A stretch of DNA of 12,446 bases from an uncultured Bacteroidales bacterium (GTDB lineage: Bacteria > Bacteroidota > Bacteroidia > Bacteroidales > Muribaculaceae), in NCBI GenBank assembly GCA_900554715.1, contig USIN01000036.1, forward strand, positions 1 through 12,446. Direction: 5' to 3'. Numbering within the stretch: position 1 is the stretch's first letter; each line of letters starts with the position of its first letter. A program made the position numbers and the translations under genes. This document shows positions 6,363-12,446 of the stretch, piece after piece. Below the pieces are notes generated by a model that saw only the letters and a list, made by a program, of their open reading frames with translations, was not told where the DNA came from and ran no database searches.

Positions 6363-7382
6363 CCAAAACGCTATAAAAGAAAGCTATTGCCGGAAACAAC
6401 CGAGGTGGCCATCAAACTCATAAAGGATGATTTTCAGAAACGTCTCTCCGACGCCTTGTGTCTGCGTCGCGTCACCGCACCGCTGTTTGTCCTGTCGGGC
6501 ACAGGCATCAACGACGACCTCAACGGCGTCGAGAAGCCTGTCTCGTTCAACATCAGGGCGCTCAAAGGGCAGCGCGCCGAAGTCGTCCACTCGCTCGCCA
6601 AATGGAAGCGCATGAAACTCGGCCTTTATGACATCGCTCCCGGCTTCGGACTATACACCGACATGAACGCCATCCGCACAGACGAAGACCTCGACAACCT
6701 CCACTCTCTGTATGTTGACCAATGGGACTGGGAGCGCACCATCACAGACGCCGACCGCAATCTCAACTTCCTCAAAGACATCGTCAGAAAAATCTATCAG
6801 GCCGTCAAGGAGACAGAGATGATGGTATATAAATATTTTCCGCACATCACCCCGCGTCTGCCCGAAGAAATCACATTTATCCATGCCCAGGAACTGCTCG
6901 ACGCCTATCCGGCGCTGACACCGAAACAGCGCGAGCTTGAAGCCGTCCGCCGCTACGGCGCCGTCTTTGTCATCGGCATAGGCGCCGCACTCTCCAACGG
7001 CGAGCCCCATGACGGACGCGCTCCCGACTACGACGACTGGGTCACCGAAAATGCCGACGGCTACCGCGGCCTCAACGGCGACATGCTCTTCTACGACAAT
7101 ATTCTCGACACATCATTCGAGCTTTCGTCGATGGGCATACGTGTGAGTCCCGACTCACTGACGCGTCAGCTCGACATCGCCGGATGCTCTGACCGCAAAT
7201 GGCTGCCATTCCACCGCGACCTTCTCGCCGGACAGCTGCCGCTGTCGGTCGGCGGCGGCATCGGACAAAGCCGCCTCTGCATGTACCTGCTGCAGAAAGC
7301 CCACATCGGCGAAGTCCAGGCCTCGCTATGGCCACAGGAGCAGATTGAGGAATGCCACCGCGCAGGCATCGAACTGCTCTGA
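6348..7382 (+). CDS. asnA: Aspartate--ammonia ligase (ammonia-dependent asparagine synthetase A)
   Basis: From the ATG at 6348 the product is 344 residues, close to the roughly 330 of E. coli AsnA. The enzyme makes asparagine from aspartate, ammonia and ATP through an aspartyl-AMP intermediate, in a class II tRNA-synthetase-like fold. Visible family segments are VHSLAKWKR (80-88, the His-Ser pair of the aspartate site), DQWDWE (124-129), SNGEPHDGRAPDYDDW (216-231), DTSFELSSMGIRVS (254-267) and the class II motif-3 region GGGIGQSR (302-309) with R309. All expected catalytic regions are present, so it should be active. The start was chosen because the promoter element at 6309-6316 lies inside the longer frame from 6288. 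It appears to be a single-gene unit, and I see no clear terminator behind it. Confidence 0.95.
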   Translation: MLLIIPKRYKRKLLPETTEVAIKLIKDDFQKRLSDALCLRRVTAPLFVLSGTGINDDLNGVEKPVSFNIRALKGQRAEVVHSLAKWKRMKLGLYDIAPGFGLYTDMNAIRTDEDLDNLHSLYVDQWDWERTITDADRNLNFLKDIVRKIYQAVKETEMMVYKYFPHITPRLPEEITFIHAQELLDAYPALTPKQRELEAVRRYGAVFVIGIGAALSNGEPHDGRAPDYDDWVTENADGYRGLNGDMLFYDNILDTSFELSSMGIRVSPDSLTRQLDIAGCSDRKWLPFHRDLLAGQLPLSVGGGIGQSRLCMYLLQKAHIGEVQASLWPQEQIEECHRAGIELL

Positions 7383-7395
7383 CAAGAGCGGTTGG

Positions 7396-7438
7396 AATCG
7401 CGCCAAATTACCAAACAAAATCGCGCCAAATTGCCAAA
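7396..7438. repeat. Two 20-bp near-identical tandem repeats (23-bp period) behind asnA
   Basis: The copies lie at 7396-7415 and 7419-7438. Each begins AATCGCGCCAAATT and ends CCAAA, differing by one base (A or G at position 15). A further AATT continues after the second copy. They begin 14 bases after the asnA stop codon. They do not form a strong hairpin and lack terminator features. The remaining A+T-rich gap up to the palindrome at 7563 shows no gene. Confidence 0.7.
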
Positions 7439-7562
7439 TTGAAACAGTGGTATGATTGATATACAAGAAGTTAGGTTATTTATGGCTTTTCGGCATTTTT
7501 TCGCAATTTCTCTCTGTTTTCTCATCTTATAAAAACCAAAATCGGTTCTGAAAGGTTATTTT

Positions 7563-7593
7563 TCTGACGGGTCTGACATACAGATCCGTCAGA
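7563..7593. promoter_or_regulatory. 31-bp palindrome before the efflux operon, probable operator or leader hairpin
   Basis: TCTGACGG-G-TCTG pairs with CAGA-T-CCGTCAGA around the 5-base loop ACATA: 12 Watson-Crick pairs and one G-T. It ends 21 bases before the ATG at 7615. A weak -7-like TATTTTTC at 7557-7564 abuts it. Neither side carries a T-tract in the right orientation, so it is not an intrinsic terminator. Efflux operons are often controlled by TetR- or MarR-type repressors at such dyads, but no regulator gene is adjacent. Confidence 0.6.
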
Positions 7594-7614
7594 TTACGTT
7601 TCAACCGATTTACG

Positions 7615-9036
7615 ATGATAAAATATCTATCAGCTCTAATCATCTTCTTCACCGCGATTTCGTTCATCTGTCCGGCGAAAGAAAACAATGAGCCGCCCCT
7701 CGGTTTCACGATGCCCGAGGCATGGTCGTCGCAGGGCGACCCCGGCGTCACCGACGCCGTCTGTCCGCAACAGTGGTGGCAGTCGTTCGGCGACACACTC
7801 CTCGACAGTCTCGTCACTGTCGCCGTCGAAAACAACTACGACGCCGCGATGGCCGCCGGACGCATCGCCATGGCGCGCGCCGCGCTCGGCAGCGCCCGCG
7901 CCGCCTACTACCCCCAAATCAACGCCTCGGCCTCATATACACGCGACAAAAGCTACGGACTTATGGACGGGCGCACGTCGACGAGCACCACAGTGTCATA
8001 TTTCGGAGCCTCGCTGTCGGCCAACTGGGAGATAGATCTCTTCGGCAAAATCACCGCGCAGGTCAAGGCCGCCCGCGGCGAACTCGCGCTGTCGCGGGCC
8101 GAACGCGCCGCCGTCGAGCTTTCGGTCTGCGCCGAGACGGCAAGTGCCTATATAGGGCTGCGCGTCCATCAGGCCTGCCTCTCTGTAGCCCGCGAACATG
8201 CAGCCGCACAGCTGAAGGTGCTCAACATCGCCCGCACACGCTTCGAGACCGGTCTGGCCTCGATGATGGACGTCGACCAGGCCGAGCAGGTCTATTACTC
8301 GACCATCGCCTCCATACCTCCGCTCGAGACATCGGTCCATGCCGACATTAACGCCATAGCGCTGCTTCTCGGCGTCCCGGGCGACAGCATAGCTCCGGCC
8401 CTCGCGACCACAAACCGCCTGCCATCCTACCGCCAGATTATCTGCGCCGATGTGCCGTCGGCTCTTCTAAGCCGGCGTCCCGATGTCGCACAGGCCCAAA
8501 AGCAGGTCGAAGTCTGCGCTGCAAAACTCGGCATAGCCAAGAAAGAGTGGCTGCCGACGCTCAGCGTCTCGGCCTCGGCCGGCACCGCCGCCCACGACGC
8601 CCGTGACCTCTTCTCGCGCCACAGTTTCGGCTACACGGTGGCGCCGACCCTGTCGTGGACCGTTTTCGACGGTCTCGCACGCCGCTATAACATCGTCTCT
8701 CAGCGCGAAGAACTCAAAAACGCCGTCGACAGCTACAACCTCACAGTCCTCACGGCTGTCAATGAAGTCGACAATGCCATAAACAGCTATATCAACACCG
8801 TGAAATATATCGACGCGCTTGACAAAGTCGTCAAATCGTCGGAAAACTACGACCGTCGCGCTGTCGACAACTATAAAAGCGGCCTGAGCCCGTTTATCAA
8901 CGTGGCCGACGCACAGATTTCTTTTCTCGAAAATATCAACGCTCTCATCACAGCCAAAGGCGACGCCCTCAACAGCCTCGTAAGCATCTACAAATCGCTC
9001 GGCGGCGGATGGGATTCAGACCAAGCAGACTTATGA
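7615..9036 (+). CDS. TolC/NodT-family outer-membrane efflux factor
   Basis: This 473-residue protein is the outer-membrane channel of the tripartite pump. After an N-terminal signal (hydrophobic 4-19) come two OEP repeats. Hallmarks are WWQSFGDTLLDSLV (54-67), NWEIDLFGKI (137-146), the repeat-2 signature SRRPDVAQAQKQVEV (286-300) followed by AAKLGIAKKEWLPTLS (302-317), and LSWTVFDG (346-353). Most NodT-type relatives are lipoproteins with a clean lipobox. Here the only early cysteine, C19, is preceded by S-F-I, a poor lipobox, so processing by signal peptidase I after CPA is an alternative. It is first of three co-directional genes; its TGA overlaps the next ATG. The palindrome at 7563-7593 probably governs the operon. 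Confidence 0.92.
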   Translation: MIKYLSALIIFFTAISFICPAKENNEPPLGFTMPEAWSSQGDPGVTDAVCPQQWWQSFGDTLLDSLVTVAVENNYDAAMAAGRIAMARAALGSARAAYYPQINASASYTRDKSYGLMDGRTSTSTTVSYFGASLSANWEIDLFGKITAQVKAARGELALSRAERAAVELSVCAETASAYIGLRVHQACLSVAREHAAAQLKVLNIARTRFETGLASMMDVDQAEQVYYSTIASIPPLETSVHADINAIALLLGVPGDSIAPALATTNRLPSYRQIICADVPSALLSRRPDVAQAQKQVEVCAAKLGIAKKEWLPTLSVSASAGTAAHDARDLFSRHSFGYTVAPTLSWTVFDGLARRYNIVSQREELKNAVDSYNLTVLTAVNEVDNAINSYINTVKYIDALDKVVKSSENYDRRAVDNYKSGLSPFINVADAQISFLENINALITAKGDALNSLVSIYKSLGGGWDSDQADL

Positions 9037-10157
9037 ACACACAAATCAGACTCCCGTTAATCGCTATCGGCTGTATCGCCCTCGTCACAGCCTCGTGCAG
9101 CCATAAAAAGAGCGGCGTCTCCGAAGAAGCGCCCGTCATCGACGTCGCCGCCGTCACCGTCGACTCTGTCACAGTCCACCGCTCGTTCCCGGCCTACCTC
9201 ACAGCCAACAGAAGCGTCGACCTTGTCGCCCGCGTCAACAGCACACTCACTTCGCGCCAGTATAAAGAAGGTGATTTTGTAAAGGAAGGCACGGTGCTCT
9301 TCACCTTCGACCCGACACAATATGCCGAGGCCGTCAGCCGTGCGCGCGCCGCCCTCGATGACGCCGAGGCTTCATACCGCTACGCGGCCGACCATTATGC
9401 CGCCGTCGAGAAAGCCCTTGAGAGCGACGCTGTCTCGCGCATGGAAGTCCTTCAGGCAAAAAGCGCCAAAGAAGCCGCCGAAGCTTCAATCGCGTCGGCA
9501 AGGGCACAGCTCAAGACAGCCGAGACGACACTGTCATACTGCACGGTGCGCGCCCCGTTCGACGGCCACGTCTCGATGAGCGAATACAGCGCCGGCGCAT
9601 ATCTCGCCGGCGAGGGCGCACCCATAAAGCTATGTACGATTTACGACGACGCCGTCGTGCTTGTCAATTTCTCGATTGACAACACCGAGTTTGCAAAGCT
9701 TAAAGCCAAGGCTGACTCGTCGGGTATAGGAGCCATGCTCCACCGCATCCCCGTCATCTTCGACAACCCGACTCAATACGACTATACCGCCGACATTTAT
9801 TATATGTCGCCTGTCATCGACAAGAGCACCGGCGCGATGCGCATGCAGGCCGAAATCGACAACTCGCGCGGCGAACTCCGCGCCGGCATGTACAGCAGCG
9901 TCGCGATGCCCGTCGAGCACCTCGACAGCGCCATACTCGTCCGCGACGCGTCAATCGCCACCGACCAGCTCGGCAAATATCTGTATGTCGTCAACGACTC
10001 GGACCGCGTCGTCTACACACCCGTCAAAACCGGCGAGACAGTCGCCGACACGATGCGCATCATCACATCGGGCCTGAAGCGGGGCGACCGCTATGTCACT
10101 TCGGCCCTGCTCAAAGTACGCGACGGCATGACCATCAATCCGCGAACCGTCAAATAG
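9033..10157 (+). CDS. RND efflux membrane-fusion (periplasmic adaptor) lipoprotein, HlyD/AcrA family
   Basis: The 374-residue precursor has a lipoprotein signal, LVTASC, with acylation at Cys22, so the adaptor is anchored in the inner membrane as AcrA is. The first lipoyl half-motif lies at about 61-98 (SVDLVARVNSTL, then YKEGDFVKEGTVLFTFDP). The alpha-hairpin spans about 99-168, and the second lipoyl half, TVRAPFDGHV, is at 171-180. Beta-barrel and membrane-proximal domains follow from about 205 to 370. The ATG at 9033 overlaps the TGA of the channel gene (ATGA), implying translational coupling. An in-frame ATG at 9009 lies deep inside the upstream gene and would spoil the signal peptide. 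The permease starts 9 bases after the stop, so all three pump parts are made together. Confidence 0.93.
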   Translation: MNTQIRLPLIAIGCIALVTASCSHKKSGVSEEAPVIDVAAVTVDSVTVHRSFPAYLTANRSVDLVARVNSTLTSRQYKEGDFVKEGTVLFTFDPTQYAEAVSRARAALDDAEASYRYAADHYAAVEKALESDAVSRMEVLQAKSAKEAAEASIASARAQLKTAETTLSYCTVRAPFDGHVSMSEYSAGAYLAGEGAPIKLCTIYDDAVVLVNFSIDNTEFAKLKAKADSSGIGAMLHRIPVIFDNPTQYDYTADIYYMSPVIDKSTGAMRMQAEIDNSRGELRAGMYSSVAMPVEHLDSAILVRDASIATDQLGKYLYVVNDSDRVVYTPVKTGETVADTMRIITSGLKRGDRYVTSALLKVRDGMTINPRTVK

Positions 10158-10166
10158 CACCCTGCC

Positions 10167-12446
10167 ATGTTCTCTAAGTTTTTCATCGACCGACCGATTT
10201 TTGCCACCGTTCTGGCAATCATCATGCTGCTTGTGGGCCTCGTGACGGTAAAGACTCTGCCCGTGGCACAGTATCCCGACATAACGCCGCCGACCGTCAT
10301 GGTCAACGCCACCTACCCCGGCGCCGACGCACAGACTGTCGCCGAGACCGTCGGCGTACCCATCGAAGAGCAGGTCAACGGCATCGAAAACATGATGTAT
10401 ATGAGCTCGACGTCAGGGTCGGACGGTTCCTACAGCCTCACCATCACCTTCGAGAACGGCACAGACCTCGACATGGCCACCGTGAAGGTTCAGAACCGCA
10501 TCGCCATGGCCGAAGCCTCGCTCCCCGGCCCCGTCAAGCAGCAGAGCCTGAGGGTTGTCTCCGAGTCGTCGAACATCGTGCTTTTCATCGCCCTGCGCAG
10601 CGACGACCCCGCGCGCTACGACGCCCTCTATCTGACCAACTACGCCAAGCTCAACATCATCGACGAGCTCGCGCGCGTCGACGGCGTCGGCGGTGTCGGC
10701 GCCTTCGGTGCCGGCGAGTATTCGATGCGCATCTGGCTCGACCCCGACAAGATGCAGGTGCGCGGTCTCACACCCGCCGACATCGTCGGTCTCATCGAGA
10801 GCCAGAACATGGCCGTCTCGGCCGGTTCGGCCGGAGCGCCACCGTCAAAGACCGCGTCAGACTTCCAGTATACCCTCACGAGCCAGGGACGCCTGAAGAC
10901 AGCCGACCAGTTCGGCGACATCATCCTGCGCACCGACCCCGACGGCTCGATACTCCGGCTCAGCGATGTGGCCGAGATTGAGCTCGGCAGCGAGTCATAC
11001 GGACAGATATCCCGCGTCAACGGCGACGACGCCGCCCTCATCGCCATCCAGCAGCTTCCCGGCGCCAACGCCCTCGAAGTCGCCAAGAACGTGCAGGCGC
11101 GCCTCGCCCAGCTTGAAGAGTATTTCCCCGACGGCGTGCGCACGGAGGTCGTCATGAACACGACCGATTTTGTCAATGCCTCGATTGACGAAGTGCTGTG
11201 GACCTTCGTCATGACAACGCTCATCGTCATGGCCGTCATCCTGCTCTTCCTCCAGAACTGGCGCGCGGTCATCATACCGATGATCACCATACCGGTGTCG
11301 CTTGTCGCCACCTTTGCCGTGATGAAGCTCCTCGGCTTCACCATCAACACCCTGACGCTCTTCGGCCTCGTACTGGCGATAGCCATTGTCGTCGACGACG
11401 CCATCGTCGTAGTCGAAGACTGCTCGCGTATCCTCGACAAAGGCGGTGTCACACCGCGTCAGGCCGCCGTCAAGGCCATGGAAGAACTTCAGGGACCTGT
11501 CGTCGGCGAGGTGCTTGTGCTGCTCTCGGTCTTCATCCCGACAGCTTTCATCTCGGGCATCACCGGTCAGCTCTACAAACAGTTTGCGCTCACGATCGCC
11601 GTCTCGACAGCCTTCTCGGGCTTCACGCCGGCGATGTGTTCGCTCTTCCTGCGTCCGACTCAGGCACCGAAGTCGTTTATCTACCGCGGTTTCAACAAGA
11701 TATTCGACCGCTCGCTCCACATCTATGACAGTTGGGTGGGCCGTATGCTGCGCCGTCCGTTCGCCGCCCTCGCCGCCTTCGCCATCATCATAGCCGTCGC
11801 CTTCTGGGGATTCGTCAAATGGCCGACAAGCTACGTGCCCGAAGAAGACATGGGCTATTTCATGACATCGGTCCAGCTGCCCGTCGGCGCCAGCCTCGAG
11901 CGCACCGACTCGGTGATGCGTGCCGTCGGCAACGAGATTGCCTCGCTGCCCGAAGTCAAAAATGTCATCTCGGTCTCGGGCCAGAGTTTCATCGCCGGAG
12001 GAGCGGCCTCGAACATGGGCTCTTTCTTCGTCGTGCTCAAGCCGTGGAACGAGCGCCGAGGCAAATCACACTCCGTCAACGCCGTCATAGAGCGCCTCGA
12101 CGAGAAGACATCGGCCATTCAGCAGGCAGTCGTCTTCTCTATCAATCCGCCGGCCATCTCGGGTCTCGGCATGACATCGGGCGCCCAGATGCAGATACTC
12201 GACATCAACAACCTCGGTGCGGCCGAGATGGGCAAGATCGTCAACGCGATGCAGGACGCCGCGCGCAAAGACCCGCGTCTGGCATCGATAACATCTGTCT
12301 ACGAAGGCCTTGTGCCGCAATATCGCGTCACCATCGACCGCGACCGTGTCAAAATGGCCGGCGTGACCGTCGAGGACGTCTACAACACCCTGTCGCTGTA
12401 TATGGGCAGCAGCTATGTCAACGACTTTGTCGAGTTCGGGCGTGTC
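10167..12446 (+). CDS. RND efflux permease, HAE1/AcrB family (3' end outside window)
   Basis: The frame is open for 760 codons to the right edge, about three quarters of the roughly 1050 residues usual for AcrB-type pumps. The start MFSKFFIDRPIFATV is canonical for the hydrophobic/amphiphilic efflux (HAE1) branch. TM4 carries the proton-relay pair D410-D411 in VVDDAIVVVED, matching D407-D408 of AcrB. TM2-TM6 lie between about 345 and 495. The second large periplasmic loop starts near 550 with TSYVPEEDMG. The protein would exchange protons for drugs or other amphiphiles in the inner membrane with the two upstream products. TM6 appears five residues shorter than in AcrB: the stretch between TI (476-477) and TP (487-488) is 9 residues, not 14. 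No other frame disruption is seen. The exported substrates cannot be told. Confidence 0.93.
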   Translation, partial: MFSKFFIDRPIFATVLAIIMLLVGLVTVKTLPVAQYPDITPPTVMVNATYPGADAQTVAETVGVPIEEQVNGIENMMYMSSTSGSDGSYSLTITFENGTDLDMATVKVQNRIAMAEASLPGPVKQQSLRVVSESSNIVLFIALRSDDPARYDALYLTNYAKLNIIDELARVDGVGGVGAFGAGEYSMRIWLDPDKMQVRGLTPADIVGLIESQNMAVSAGSAGAPPSKTASDFQYTLTSQGRLKTADQFGDIILRTDPDGSILRLSDVAEIELGSESYGQISRVNGDDAALIAIQQLPGANALEVAKNVQARLAQLEEYFPDGVRTEVVMNTTDFVNASIDEVLWTFVMTTLIVMAVILLFLQNWRAVIIPMITIPVSLVATFAVMKLLGFTINTLTLFGLVLAIAIVVDDAIVVVEDCSRILDKGGVTPRQAAVKAMEELQGPVVGEVLVLLSVFIPTAFISGITGQLYKQFALTIAVSTAFSGFTPAMCSLFLRPTQAPKSFIYRGFNKIFDRSLHIYDSWVGRMLRRPFAALAAFAIIIAVAFWGFVKWPTSYVPEEDMGYFMTSVQLPVGASLERTDSVMRAVGNEIASLPEVKNVISVSGQSFIAGGAASNMGSFFVVLKPWNERRGKSHSVNAVIERLDEKTSAIQQAVVFSINPPAISGLGMTSGAQMQILDINNLGAAEMGKIVNAMQDAARKDPRLASITSVYEGLVPQYRVTIDRDRVKMAGVTVEDVYNTLSLYMGSSYVNDFVEFGRV

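Noticed and set aside
10640..11720. Two long overlapping minus-strand open frames (270 and 241 codons) within the RND permease region
   Set aside because: The plus strand is an unbroken, well-conserved HAE1 permease. The antisense translations are low-complexity and arise from codon bias.
1..12446. Mobile elements, CRISPR arrays, tRNA or rRNA genes, defence or toxin-antitoxin systems
   Set aside because: No transposase or integrase, no regularly spaced repeat array, no tRNA cloverleaf and no recognisable defence gene were found on either strand.

Overview
The window looks like chromosomal DNA from a gut-type Bacteroidales bacterium, most likely Muribaculaceae or a near relative. That placement is inferred from the sequence alone. 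The supporting signs are GC-rich codon usage with A+T-rich intergenic gaps, near absence of Shine-Dalgarno sites, several copies of the Bacteroidetes -7 promoter element TAnnTTTG, and typical Bacteroidetes gene forms: a DUF349 repeat protein, an M56 peptidase fused to a TonB C-terminal domain, and a MotB-like OmpA lipoprotein.

Layout from left to right. (1) A DUF349 repeat protein runs leftward off the window. (2) Divergent from it is an iron-type alcohol dehydrogenase, which converges on a leftward two-gene unit with a 21-bp gap. (3) That unit encodes a stand-alone B3/B4 (tRNA-editing-like) protein and a Sua5/YciO/YrdC protein, coupled by an ATGA overlap. (4) A rightward M56 metallopeptidase/TonB fusion follows. 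It is driven from a divergent gap that carries two near-identical dyads, one of them lying between the promoter elements. (5) A strong hairpin terminator separates it from a leftward OmpA/MotB-like lipoprotein. (6) asnA (aspartate--ammonia ligase) has a good promoter. (7) An efflux operon in the order outer-membrane factor, membrane-fusion protein, RND permease fills the right third. It has an almost perfect 31-bp palindrome in front of it, and the permease is cut by the window edge.

How the genes fit together. The RND operon encodes all three layers of a tripartite drug or metabolite exporter. The B3/B4 and YciO-like pair is probably translation-related, but its exact chemistry cannot be told from sequence. 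The M56/TonB protein resembles BlaR1/MecR1 anti-repressors, yet no BlaI/MecI-type repressor gene is next to it. Its promoter carries the kind of paired operator such a repressor would use.

No mobile element, CRISPR array, tRNA or rRNA was seen. The points most worth a second look are the paired ACTAA-N4-TTAGT dyads at the orphan M56 gene, the palindrome before the efflux operon, an apparent 5-residue in-frame loss in a transmembrane helix of the RND permease, and a 23-bp tandem repeat behind asnA. I see no convincing wholly new multi-gene system.
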